A stretch of 64,000 nt of DNA, taken from contig NC_092577.1 of NCBI RefSeq assembly GCF_037975245.1, forward strand, positions 8,091,001 through 8,155,000. Direction: 5' to 3'. Shown here piece after piece: positions 34,871 through 46,938 of this stretch. Source of the DNA: Apostichopus japonicus. Lineage: Eukaryota > Echinodermata > Holothuroidea > Aspidochirotida > Stichopodidae. The notes under the pieces are model-generated. The model saw only the letters and a program-made list of their open reading frames with translations, was not told the origin of the DNA and did no database searches. Position numbers and translations under genes: made by a program. Numbering within the stretch: position 1 is the first letter of the stretch; the number at the start of each line of letters is the position of its first letter.

Positions 34871-37040
34871 GGTCACCCTGAGAAAGCCAAAATATCAGTC
34901 ACGTGATTGCTATCATACAAAACGAAAACTTTAAAAATCAGTTAAATTCTTAAACTGAATCTGTTTATTATAATCTTTTAATAGTTTTCCTAAGTATCAG
35001 GAAGTATGTAGAGTTTAAAAATACTGTAATTTTTCACCGTGGTTTTACTGACAAGAACCAAAATCCCGCCGGGTAAGCCAATTATAACTGATTCAATGTT
35101 CTCTTTACTTCCCAAATATATACCTAACTTATATCATGTTCCATGAACTTCCCACTAGATTTATCTTAGTAAAAGTTATCCAATGGTCCATATACTTCCC
35201 ACATGATTTACTCCATGTTCCGTACGGATAGAAAGTAAGACAAATGCATCTCCCTCATGCATATAATTGCAAGCTGAAAATAGGCCTATAAATTGAGGAA
35301 CGATTTTCTTTCATTCATTTAGGTTGGACCTAATCCTAAAGGCGTAACTTCTGCTATGAAAGTATTATAAGACTAAATGTCTGTTTCGAACAGACTCTGT
35401 TAGTTTATTTATGATCTGGTCTGAAAGCAATACAGTTAAAGGATAGCACATGTTCTGATTGGAATGGATATGTTGTGGCTACATGAATGAACTTTCAAAT
35501 AACCAGGATTTACATAATAACAGTTTGACTAGCATGAGCTCAACAATATTGCGTTTAAATTAATGAAATATTACAATCGACAATGAAATATGATCATACA
35601 GACATGGATTATAATTCTTATACATTGGAATTGCCTCGAAGACGCCATGGTAATATAGTAAGCTGTTGTCATAAATTGAAGATATATCCTTTTTTATGAC
35701 GTGTTTAGTATATATCAGTACATATATAGCTTCCCATCATTACTGTCTCATGTACGTTACTTACCAGTATACGATCAGCGCTTTGTGGATTTATCAACCA
35801 GAGTAGAATTTAAGTCTAGAATCCTTTAATCCTTAAATAATATGAAAATCACGATAAAGAACATACGGAAACAGGAATGAAGAACATCCCATCGACAAGA
35901 TGGCGTCGTGTAGGTCATGTGACGTTCTAACATACGATCTTGGACGCTAAATAGATATCGGTAGGAATCAGTCCATAGTTTAACTGGTTTCAAAATTCAT
36001 CTTTTATAGTATACACAATAAAATACTTTATTTGATAATACAATTTATAGCTGATTTTTATGCCTTTTTGTGTTCATTCTGTCATATCAGCCGTTCTAAA
36101 GTACCTGTTGTACGTATATGCATTGCTCTCAGTTACGCCCATTAATAAAAAACCATTGTAAGTTTCCGATGTATTTTTTCTAATGTTTGTAATATGCCTG
36201 TGAAGTGCGCAACTGTGTAAATGCAAATAAAAGCGGCGATGGCTAACTCTGAATATGTCTTGACAAGAAATCTACAGATTGGTAAACGAAAATAAAAACA
36301 ACGTAAAACCACTGTTTATTAAACATATTACAAAAAAGGAAAGAAATTATACACATTTTCACGAAAAAGGGTGTAGATATATTGAGCTTTAGAGCGGGAT
36401 TCTAACAAAACTAAGATTAGGATTGCAAGGGTCCGTGATAAGAGTCCCGTTCTAGCAACAAACAATATGTCCCGGTCAGTTATCCATTGTTGATTAACTG
36501 CAGTAAGACAGGATTTTAATTGAACGGAAGAAAAAAATTGTAGTTAAAGTCATAAACAATGCCTCTTATATTTGAACGGGTTAGATGTTTTCAAATTATT
36601 GAATCATATTAGAAAACTGAAATATCATATTGTTTTTCAGAACTTTATATGCTTCAGTTAGGCGATAATATTGTGCAGTAGCGCAATGGCGTGCCCAGAA
36701 TATAAAAGGTGTGTGGCGGAAGGGGGGCTGGGTATCAATTACTCGCTACTGCTTAAGGTATTGGAGCCTGAACTTTTGTGATAGTCCCAGAGGCGGATGA
36801 AGGACTTTATAGAGTAGGGGGACTGAATTGGATTATTGAAACCGGTTGCTACATGAGATGGGAGTCTGGAGATCCTGCCGCGGAAAGATAAAATTTAGAA
36901 AATAAAATTATGCGCAGTGCATATTCGCAACTCAACGCAATGTTCACTAATACATGATAACATAATAGTTAGGTTGATGATACAACCGTGTCAAGGTCCA
37001 ATTCTCACAAGGATGATTGCAACAATCCTCCGAGTGAACC
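34871..37040. other. No gene seen
   Basis: AT-rich non-coding sequence. Around 36700-36800, phrases such as GGCGTGCCCAG and GAGGCGGATGAAGG resemble ends of terminal-inverted-repeat elements. I could not pair them. Confidence 0.45.
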
Positions 37041-37180
37041 ACTTCCCAACGACTGAGGATCTGAGATGTGACCATGACCCACATGCACTGTCCACACCAT
37101 TGCACCCCGACTGATGATCCGAGGTGGGGCCATCGCCCACATCCCCTGACTGACGATCCGAAATGGGGCCATGGCCCAGT
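37041..37180 (+). repeat. Three degenerate tandem units
   Basis: ACTGAGGATCTGAGATG, ACTGATGATCCGAGGTGGG and ACTGACGATCCGAAATGGG recur with GGCCAT and CCCA following each. Spacings are about 58 and 38 bases. Non-coding. Confidence 0.5.
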
Positions 37181-37395
37181 TGCCCTCCTCCATCCCCTTG
37201 CGCACTCTATTGTAGGAGCGACGAATGCCAGGTCCGTTCCCGAGGACAATACCGGGCCCCCTCTTTTCAATGGTCACATATCTCATAATTTTTTTATAGC
37301 CACAGACTGCAAAATGATGCTATCATTATATTACGTCAACCTTTATGTATACAACTCTGCTGGCGTTTGTCATAAAACAACTTTCCACTTCATTT

Positions 37396-37495
37396 AGGGG
37401 AGGGAAGGGAGAAGATGGGAAGGAGCAGAGGAGGAGAGGAGTGGAACGGTTGGGGAGTGGAAGAGCAGGGGAGAAGTAAGGGAGGGTAGTGGAAT
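37396..37495 (+). repeat. Purine-rich low-complexity tract
   Basis: About 100 bases of almost pure G and A (GGGAGGGAAGGGAGAAG type) with few pyrimidines. It could form triplex or G-rich structures. No gene content. Confidence 0.8.
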
Positions 37496-37559
37496 GGAGG
37501 AGCACGTGTTCCCATTCTCCCAGTGGCTACGGTATACTATATATATTTATTGTACACAA

Positions 37560-38650
37560 TAGTACGTACATAGGCAGCATACGCAGGTATCCATATACCA
37601 TTGACCCAAATAGAGATGTTGTTTTAATTAAGACGACAAGCCTGTCCCACATGATGCAGGTAACTTTGTCTAAAAGAGTCAATTATTGATTCAAAGGAAA
37701 CTTGTTCGATGAAAGCTCGTTCTATGCTAAGCATGACTATTGATGGAAAACTTGACCAGAGGCAGATCACGCAGTACTATAAACACAAGCAGCCTATCCA
37801 ATATTATATTTATCATGGCTAATTATTTTCGTTTTCCGATTGTCCTTTTGCCAACCCCGGTTTCGTCCCCTAAAATTGTTTGATTGAGGGGAGTAGGGGG
37901 GGGGGGGTCCCTGTCCTTTTAGCCCTCTGGATACGACAAAGCTCATATCGAGTTTAGTAACAATAAAACCTATTATTATATAAATATATATATATATATA
38001 TATTTAAATTACTTATAGCATATCTCTTTTAAATATTGATCGTACTGAAGATTATCAACATCACACAATAACAACAAGCAGTATTGTGAATCTTGTTCCA
38101 TCCTTTAATTTCGTCTGCTCATCTATACAACCAGTGTAAGTTTGAGATAGATTCCTATATAAGAAATGCTCCTTATTAATAAAAAGGACCCTTTTCAAAA
38201 TATAAAAGTGCCCTTGTCTCTTAAGAAGTGCCACTCTGTTGGTAAATTAACGACAAATATTATTAAAAAGTTTGTGTTTTTTATTGGTTCTAAGACGTAA
38301 ATTACTGACATTTGTGGTACAGACTTAACAGGGACTGTTTTCTCTCCAAGAGTTTGGCGGTTTCTACCCTTAAATGAATGTCATATATCCCACTGCCCCG
38401 ATGCCTGCCACTCACTCTTTCCATATTGTATGTATCTTGGACATAATCTTAACGATATTTTGATATATGTCCCACTGACTTCTGTATATATATACAATGA
38501 ACAGGAATAGGTCACGTGGTATCCCAATGAACATTCCACAGTTTAGGCAGATTATGATCGTTCGTGTTTATTAGAAAAGATGAAGATATAAGTAACCCCT
38601 TATCATATCATTTATCAGCCTGTTCTCATTGGCTCATTCAGATTCCCCCA
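37560..38650. repeat. Dispersed repeat block U, copy 2 (without block S)
   Basis: Shares the same ordered landmarks as copies 1 and 3. It aligns especially with copy 3 over GACCCAAATA and AGATGTTGT upstream of the TATAAACACAAG landmark. It ends at TCTCATTGGCTCATTCAG, where copy 1 continues into block S. A (TA)n tract lies at about 37980-38005. Confidence 0.6.
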
Positions 38651-38929
38651 TAATTAAAAATTCTTTTTTATATTAATTTATCATACAAATTCAGGTTATA
38701 AGCTTGATTAGTCGAGGTTAAAGTATACTTTTGTCTATCTTTTCCAATTCGGTCTTTAATGTATATTTATAATAATACTATACTGCTCTGTAAAACTTGT
38801 ATAGGTAACGAACCAATCTATTTAACGTATTTAAATAATCACTGATGCTACCGCCCTGTATATATTAAAGATATACCACATTCACAGGTACATAAAAGTA
38901 CGTTAGAATAGGTACCATATATAAACAGG

Positions 38930-40720
38930 TATATCAGATCTCAGTGACCCAAATATAGATGTTGTGCTGGTTTATATTAACGACGACAATCTATTGCGTC
39001 TTAGGACGCACGGAACGTTTCCTGAGGCTGTTACATTACTGAAGCAAATAAACTTGTTTGGAGAAATCTCGTTATGTGCTTCTTATGACTAATGAAGGAA
39101 ACCTTGATCAGTGGCAGAATACGCCGTACTATAAACACAAGTAGCCTATCTAGTATGAATACATAAATATTATGGCTATTTTGTTTTTAGTTTGTCACTT
39201 CTTTTTTGCCCACCTTTTCTCGTCCTCGAAAATATATGTGGTGGGTGGGGGTGGGGGAGTCTACATCTCCTTGCCTACACCCCTCTTCCCCACCCCTATG
39301 GCTGCTGGCTACTGGAAGGAATTATATTACTCAAAAATGTATTCTAAGCCCTGCTAGGAATCCTGGGACTTGAGCTGAGACATTTTTCACTTCAGATATT
39401 GAATTTTCAAATATTCCTTTTTTTATCGAACACATTATTTTTCCGAGAGGCATTCAGCCTCATTGGGGTACAGGACCTTATCATTTTGAGTTATTCTTGC
39501 TTTATTGTATAATGCTCTGATTTCCCAAGGGTACAAGGGTGGCCCCTGTGTACGCCCATGTCTGATTGGGTGTATCAAGTCACGGATAATCCGATCAAAG
39601 TTGACAATCACGAGTATCAAGTGGCTTAGATTGGGCTCAGATAGATAATGTGTCAAAGAGGGAAATGTTTAAAATGGAATAGTTGAATGTAGTTATAAAT
39701 AATGTACATAAATGACCGTTATATGAGTTTTATAGCAAATGTATAGACAATAACACCTGTATGATAATTACCAATGACTAATATGTGTAAGATACAGCTT
39801 TTAAATGTTCAGTTCTTCATGTCTTGGTTAGGTTAACCCTAACCCTAACTTGCCTAAAGTGCGTTATATATGTGGATTTAAACATACACTAATATAATAC
39901 TATTTCTATTGAATTAAGGCAATTGTTTGATATTTTATTACATACATGTATATATAATCAGATGCGTAATCTACTCTGCTTGCTTCTGATTGGCTATCCG
40001 TTCCTGCTAATTAGTTATATTACATAGCATGTCTCTGTTGCATATTGACCTTACTGAAGATTATTTTCACTACATAGTGACAGCAACAAGTATCATTGTG
40101 AACTTTGTTCTGCCATTTACTTCACCTGCAGCCCTTCTGTATAACCATATAGTAATATTGAAAATATTCAGAGCACTTACATGAAGCTTGCAGTGATGTG
40201 TCTGTTTCTGGTAGGGCATGGTGGGGTGGGGGGGGGGGGTAGATATTAACGATAGTATTTATAATAACTAAAGTACCCAGCAAAAGTGCCCCTCTCTGTA
40301 AAACGAAAATATCCATTCTAATAGAAATTACCCCTTACATATTTTTAATTTTGTAAAAATACCCTTTTATGAAAGTTACGATGTACCATATTGTTGAATA
40401 CATTAATACAATTACAATTAGAATATTCTCTTTTGTTACAACAGATCATTAATGCTGTATTTTGTGATACGGCATGCACAGAAAACAGTTTTGGCGGAAA
40501 GTTTATATGTAACTTGGTGGTCTTTAGCCCCACTGCCCATTGGAGTGTGTCCCCCCCCCCCCAATCCCCACCCCTACACTCCTCATGATTTAAAACTCTT
40601 CCGCCGTCCCTGGTAGAACAAGACAGTGGACAGACGAAAAAATTCCCAACTAGGCAGAAATTATTCAGTTTTATTAGAAAAGAACAAAGGAGAAATGAAT
40701 CCAGTAATATCATTCAAATA
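38930..40720. repeat. Dispersed repeat block U, copy 3
   Basis: Same landmark order as copies 1 and 2, ending with TTTTATTAGAAAAGA near 40670. Within it, around 39530-39560, is a fragment of a transposon end (GTGTACGCCCATGTCTG) with no visible partner. Long C and G runs occur at 40230 and 40548. Confidence 0.55.
39833..39850 (+). repeat. Short telomere-like motif
   Basis: TTAACCCTAACCCTAACT contains two and a half CCCTAA units. It is too short to be a former telomere with any confidence and is recorded only for completeness. Confidence 0.3.
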
Positions 40721-40729
40721 AATTCGACA

Positions 40730-40870
40730 ATGCAAAATATTTATCAGATCATTCAATTTGATAAGATTATTCAATATTTATCACATTAATCAATATTTAT
40801 CAGATTATTCAATTTGATGAGATTATTCAATATTTATCACGTTAATCAATATTTATCAGATTATTCAACA
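40730..40870 (+). repeat. AT-rich tandem repeat, 56-bp unit, about 2.5 copies
   Basis: CAATATTTATCAC followed by TTAATCAATATTTATCAGA and TTATTCAATTTGAT recurs at 40772 and 40828, giving a 56-bp period. Each unit is itself built of shorter TATTTATCA and ATTCAA subrepeats. Confidence 0.8.
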
Positions 40871-43467
40871 CTCTCATAACCAAGGTTGGTGTTTGATCTG
40901 TCTAGTTTTAATTTTCACCCTTATTAAGAATGAGATGGTCAAGCGCTCTCGAAAGTAAAAGGTTATTCGTCCGCGAGTTGGTGGTCGTTTATACACCGAA
41001 TATGACATACGCCCTCAATTAGGTTGACACCAGCACACGATTAGGTTGGTGATGGTAAAGTGATGGTTATTAGTAGAATTAATAAAGCATTTTTAAGGAT
41101 CAAGTTGCTGTAACATTTTCAGAATAAATAGATATGTTGATTGGTATTTTCTCGCAAGGAATGATGAACCGACGTTCTACACGCCATGTAATGAACTCAC
41201 AGAATAAAGTCGTTCGATATTTGATCGAGTCATTTTGATTTCAATGGGCCTTTCCAGCGTCCTATCCAATGGTGCTGTCATATAAGTCCTAATAAGATAA
41301 TTATAATATAAGATAATTAAGATAAGATAAGAAAAAAAGATAAGATAATTAAAGTGAAAACTGGTGTCACCAAGCCCCCCCCCCCCAAAAAAAAATGGAA
41401 AACCGTGTTTACTGATCACTTTGAGCCTCGTTGCTGTGTATGCGCGAGGTGACACTCTGGAATCTGGAATCAAAAAATGACGATCTGTTCTCCCCTAAAG
41501 CTGGTTTGCGTATATATGACACTATCAGATTATTTTTACCAATAACAGCAGGTTAAAGTTAATTCGTGTATATATGACACTATCATATTAAATTTACCAA
41601 TAACAGCAGGTTTTATGCTCGTAACTGCACTCATTAGTTTAATCTCTGCGGAAGAAAACTTCATCACCACCAACAACAAAAAGCTAAGATTTAAAGAGCC
41701 ACGGAAGTATTTCCGAAAGAACTTCCGCGAAGAGACTGATCTAGGGATAATGTCGAGCGCCCTGTAAAATAAAGATTTACAGCAGATCTAGAAACTTGAA
41801 ACATTTCGTGTTAGTCAAAACGTATTTCCAACTTTAAATTATAATCTTATGTATCATACTCTTTTTATCCCCCTTTTATTCGTCCAGAACTTGTGTTCAT
41901 GCTTTGATTAACTATTTGCCATGTCGATGAAACACAGTTTTGTGTAAATTCGTTTGCGCTTTAGTTTGATATAAACGTAGTCTACAAACTACACGAAATA
42001 TTATATTTTAAAAGAGAATGGGTGTAAATGAATACGGATATCGATATTAGCCCGATATATTTGTAGTTAACACACACTTTATATTTGTTTTGGACATGTC
42101 ACATAAGATATTTCTTGTACTGCAAAAGCGTTGCTGCTACGCAGAAAGATATCGAGCGCAGAAGCGCTATACAAAATCACTGGCAGTAATGTATGAGTGA
42201 CGTTGCTCGTGTCAATATGTTACAATAAATCACTGTACGAAATACATAGGGTAATAATATGATATCAGTAATGATGTGTAACAACGACTCATGATGTACA
42301 CCCCACAATGGCACTATAGAACTGAATATTGAATATTTATATTGAAAATTACAATTGATCAAGCTAGACACACTTCTAGATTTGTAATGCAGATTAGTCC
42401 AGTTCCAGCCTCCAAAACTATTTGCTCTTTTTTCTTTTATTCTAAACAGGATTTTAATGAACGCAAACATGTCAATAGTTTAAAGTCAATAAATGTTTTC
42501 AAAAGTATTAAGATAATGTCAAGACAGTAATAATCGACTAATTAGACATTATCACGTGTCAAATAGGGGATTGATGTTAGGGTACAGGGGCGTATCCAGG
42601 ATTTTCTAACCGGGGGGGGGGGGCGAATTGCTATCTAAGCGGAGCGCCACCATCGGTTGGCGCGCAGCGTACAAGAAAATTTCTGGTTTTGATACCCCCC
42701 CCCCCCCCAGATCACCGGAAACGGCACTTCTTGGCCTTGAAAATGACCAACCAGATATACACTTTTGCCCGAGAACCAAGTTTTTCCCTATAGTTTGTTT
42801 TCCATGCATAACCTTTTTGAAGATTTTCACCAGTCACACATCATGTTCGACCTCATCGCATGTCCTGACGATCATTGCTTTTGTAGGTGATTCTACGTCG
42901 CGGCCCACAATGCCCGACAGCCCGACTTTTCAAGGTTTTCAGCCCATTATTTGTTCAGAATTTGAAAATTCACATTTCTCGTGAATAAACTCACTTCAAA
43001 ATATACCCATAATGTTGCAAAGATGTCATCTATGGACAACCAATATAGAAAAGCTTCCTTCAACTCCTAACAGACCGGTCGAAATTGCACAAGTAGAGGG
43101 AGGTATGATGAAGAATGTTGGTCAAGAAATTTTCGAAAATTCAGACACAGTTAATTTATCGGTGTACAAATATTAATCCCTCTTATAACGACTATTATAA
43201 ACTTGGTTGAAGGAAATGGAAAAATACCAGATATTTTCGGAACCGAACACTACACACATAGGCGTAGGAGGCGGGGGGGGGGGGGGGCTCTAACTGAGAG
43301 AAGACGTAAATTGCAATGATGTAGCTAAAGGAAATGAATAGTTTACAAAATATCTCCATGATAATTAAAATAAAATTCTAAGCCACTCGCCATTACTAAT
43401 GTAAAGAGAATTTGATCTGAAATCTACATAAGACATTTCGTTGTTACATTAGCATCCCGCGGTTACT

Positions 43468-43813
43468 CAGTGGCGGAGCTAGGGGTATTGGTCAGAGGGG
43501 GCAGGAATGGTCTGTAGGGGCGCTTTCGACATTATCAAGGGGAGCGCAACCACGAGTTGGCGCGGAGCGTACAGACAATTTTTGAGTAAAGATAGTCCCT
43601 AGATCGCCGGAAATGACCCTTTCCGGGCCTTGCTAATTTGCAGATAAACGAAGAATATATAGGTGCCATCGCTATTTTGTCAGAAAATTACACCAACAAA
43701 ATGTGACAAATGTCAATAGGTAGTTGAGAGCGCAATAACATAGTTAATAATCGCGAATAAGTAAAAAGTGGTGAAAACTGAAAAGGGCGGCAGTCCATTT
43801 GAGTCCGCCACTG
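43468..43813. mobile_element. hAT-like MITE nested in the composite insertion
   Basis: Left end CAGTGGCGGAGC, and the right end reads CAGTGGCGGACTC in reverse complement. The flanks cggttact and ggtttact match at 6 of 8 positions, an imperfect target-site duplication. It is 346 bp. It contains the shared GC-rich core near 43540-43575 and has no coding capacity. Confidence 0.72.
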
Positions 43814-44507
43814 GGTTTACTGCGCTATTTCCATGGACCGTACGGTGGCTGGCGATGTAATAACCGATGCTTGCTTATATGATATTGACATTAACACGTT
43901 GAACGCGCTCGGAGCGCGCGAAAAATTTAGGTTTTATATTTCGGGCAAATCGTTACAGCCCCCCAAACCAATGATTGGGTTCTTATGACTACAGACATGG
44001 ACAGTTTTGAAGCAGTTCATCTTGGAACCGCCATTTTCACTGATATGATGTGACATTTGCTGTGCTTTACAAATTCGCACAGGCGCGTAGCGAATAATTT
44101 GCCAAGGGAGGGGCGAACCCTGTAGGCAAATTATCTAAGCGTAGCGCCACCTTGAGTTGGCGCTAAGCGTACAAAAAAATTTGGCCGAAAGGGGGGAGGG
44201 GGTCGGCCGCCCCCTTCCCGAAATGCGTCATGTTCCCCGACACCTCGGTCGAGTTCGAGGCCAGCCACATTTAGTGGTTTCATAGCACAATTTATTGTTT
44301 AAGTCGTCCATACACACACACGCGTTATGATATACCATACATAGCATATATATAGATACATAAGTGAGAGAGGAAAAATGGACACGTCAAAAATGAAGTT
44401 GTCGGTGTAAGAGGTAGGGTGAGGCGCAAGCCCCTTCCGAAATCCTCGATCCGTCACTGGCTACCCGGCCATGTATATATAATAGGGATCGGCACTGTAA
44501 TGATGTC

Positions 44508-44642
44508 ACTGTTCCTCTTTCTCTTCCCTTTCTTTCTCTCCTTCTTCTTTTTCTTTTCCCTTCCTTCCTCTCCCTCCTCCTCTTTTCCCCCCTCTTTTTT
44601 TCCCTTTTTCTCCTTTTTTTTTTCTCTCCTCTTTTTCTTACC
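44508..44642 (+). repeat. Pyrimidine-rich tract
   Basis: About 135 bases of almost pure C and T. On the minus strand it yields lysine, arginine and glutamate-rich frames (within 44387-44710) that are low-complexity artefacts, not proteins. Confidence 0.85.
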
Positions 44643-45556
44643 CGCGGAGCGCACCCCCAACACCCCCCTGGATATGCGCCTGGGGTAGCAGAGTAATGCA
44701 AAATGGACATGGTTGACCTTTATTCGACTTCTCTAGCATGTTTAGAGCCAATACTGATCGCCTTTATGGTAATTGCAAGTGATATGTATGACGGATAGCT
44801 TTGAAGTATTGAAATTGTCTTGCATCTTCTGCAGTCCATCGGCCCAGGTGAATTCAGGATTTGGAAAAGGTTCCCCAGAAAAGTAACATTTTGAACATGA
44901 AATTTGGTATGCTGGGGCATAGTTATTAGAATATACATGAGGTGTATAATTTGGTATGCATGCACGGTTGTGCAAATGACTACCTGTTAAATTAACCCCT
45001 TCCACCCTTCCAGATCCGTGCCTTGTACCAGGTACCAATTTACGGTTTTTCCAAAAGTAAACGTGCCGAGGGTGACACATTTGATCAATAAATCAGGTAA
45101 ATAATATTTTCAACGACCATATCAAATCTGCTTGTCGCTGATTGGTTAATCTTTATCAGCTGACTACTTTATAACCTACTCACCATATCTTCTTCTCTCA
45201 AATTAAGCAATACATATATATTTACACAATGTCAAGAACAAATTTTGTGAACTTTGTGCTGTCATTTTACTCACCAGTTTATTAAATCAGACTTCATTCT
45301 GATTATATGACCCTCCCTAAGGAGGGTGGTTTTATTGAAAGAATTGATAACGTAAGATTAATATTCATTCAATATTTACATTATCTTTATAAGCCCCATT
45401 ACATAGTAAGTCAACTTGTGGGCGCTTTGTAAAGATACTTTTTGGTTTATGATAGTATTTTTGGGATCGTGGAATTTTATTAGAAGAGAGAAAACAAACT
45501 AGAATTACTTTTAGTAAAATGCTAAATCATCATAAGAGCTACCAGCATTGTAAATC

Positions 45557-45865
45557 GACCAAACACAGTGAAGTATATAACTCTAGCGACCTAACACAGT
45601 AAAGTATTCAACTCTAGCGACCTAAAACAGTAAGTATATAACTCAAGCGACCGAGCACAGAAAAGCATATAACTCAAGCGACCTAACACAGTTAATTATA
45701 TAACTCAAGCGACCAAACACAGTAAATTATATAACTCTAGCGACCGAACACAGTAAAGTATATAACTCACGCGACCGAGCACAGAAAAGCATATAACTCA
45801 AGCGACCTAACACAGTTAATTATATAACTCAAGCGACCTAACACAGTAAAGTATGTAACTCGAGC
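45557..45865 (+). repeat. Minisatellite, 31-bp unit, ten copies
   Basis: Ten units beginning GACC and containing ACACAGTAAAGTATATAACTC, with one 30-bp copy. Units 4-5 and 8-9 are the same ordered pair, so the array grew partly by duplicating a multi-unit block. The paralogous block S1 holds exactly one unit at 34838-34868. The expansion therefore happened in, or was lost from, one copy after duplication. Confidence 0.95.
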
Positions 45866-45943
45866 GTTCCATCCGAATACACTTGATTTCACAATATCTG
45901 TAACAGGACGTATGGTTAATGTAGTTCACAGTCCTACAGAAAC

Positions 45944-46938
45944 CAGTGGCAGCGGAACCGGGGGGGGGGCTTTGGGGGGCTCAGCCCCCCGAATGAAAAA
46001 ATTGAGGGGCAAATGCATGATGAGCCCCCCCCCCACAATATTTACCAAGGCTCCGGAAACGTGCATCTGCCTATTTTTCAATGCATACTTGTCAATCTGT
46101 CCGATGCACACGTATACTACATAGGTGTAATAATTTTAGTAAATGCTAAGGGGACCCTCGGCGCGTCCCCTTGCGATAGACCGCATTGTCACCCCAACCG
46201 CGTCTTCAAGGGGTGGGGTGGGAGTGGTGGGTATCAGGGCGAACATGGGGGGGGGGGGTAGGTGCGGAGCATTGCAGCCAGAGCATTTAAACGATATGAT
46301 AATTGATTGTCTGTATCATGCCTCATCGAATATTAGTGTTTTAAATAAGAGTGTAATAAGCTAAACGCTACACTCATCAAAATTTGCGTTTACACTACGA
46401 GTACACGCAAGGCGTGGAACATGGCTCTATGTTTAAACGCAATCAATTATTAAACGAACAATAACACAATATTAGCATTTCACCTGTACTGTATAGGGTA
46501 CATGCATTCCTGACAGTGCTCGGTTCATAGAAATTTGTTGGCAAATGCACATGGTTTTGGAATTACCCATTTGTTGACAGCAAGAACTGCTTTCTCTTTT
46601 TTCTTATGACATTTATTTAGTTATTGAATTTAATTGCAAGTAATAATTTACTACACTTAAAAACTACGAGTAGTAGCTACTCTCTTAAAACATCATCAAA
46701 TATACAAATTACAATGTTTTTACATATTTTTACGTGCGATCTGAGAACTTGCAGGTTTGAGACCCATATTTTAAGGCTACGTATTCTCAGCATAAAGCAC
46801 TCGGAAAGTGCCGTATTCGGCCATCTGGGGGTTTGACAAACCAAAATTTTCTTGTACGCTCCGCGCCAACCGATTAGATAGTCTCCACACATTCCCCCCC
46901 CCCCCCCCACCAATAATTTCCCCGTTCCGCAGCGCCTG
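45944..46938 (+). mobile_element. hAT-like MITE, family 1, copy 3
   Basis: Left end CAGTGGCAGCGGAACCGG, right end inverse of CAGGCGCTGCGGAACGGG. Flanks acagaaac and tcagaaac match at 7 of 8 positions. At 995 bp it is the longest copy. It has an extra G-rich insertion near 46205-46260 and a shortened GC-rich core near 46855-46875. No transposase. Confidence 0.9.

Larger units (their letters stand above)
42585..44682. mobile_element. hAT-like composite insertion
   Basis: Left end CAGGGGCGTATCCAGG. The right end reads CAGGCGCATATCCAGG in reverse complement (14 of 16 match). The direct repeat gggta flanks both sides, shorter than the 8 bp normal for hAT. Block S1 at about 33775-33785 has the same flanks joined with no insert, which confirms the borders. 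It contains a nested element (43468-43813), an unpaired end starting at 44080, an unpaired end finishing at 44459 (reads CAGTGACGG in reverse complement) and a pyrimidine tract. No transposase frame. Confidence 0.78.
41393..45587. repeat. Paralogous block S, copy 2
   Basis: Colinear with 31206-34870. It lacks the Penelope-like insert and has gained the hAT-like insertion at 42585-44682. Near 41500-41610 a short segment (AATTCGTGTATATATGACACT type) is tandemly duplicated relative to copy 1. At its right end a single 31-bp unit of copy 1 has become a ten-copy array. Confidence 0.8.

Noticed and set aside
39833-39850. Interstitial telomere
   Set aside because: Only two and a half CCCTAA units, which is too short to distinguish from chance.
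44080-44682. Separate hAT-like element from 44080 to 44682
   Set aside because: The ends match over only about 10 bases. The right end pairs much better with 42585, and the empty site in block S1 supports 42585-44682.
44387-44710. Highly basic ORF on the minus strand and its serine/phenylalanine-rich counterpart
   Set aside because: Translation of a C/T low-complexity tract inside a transposon.
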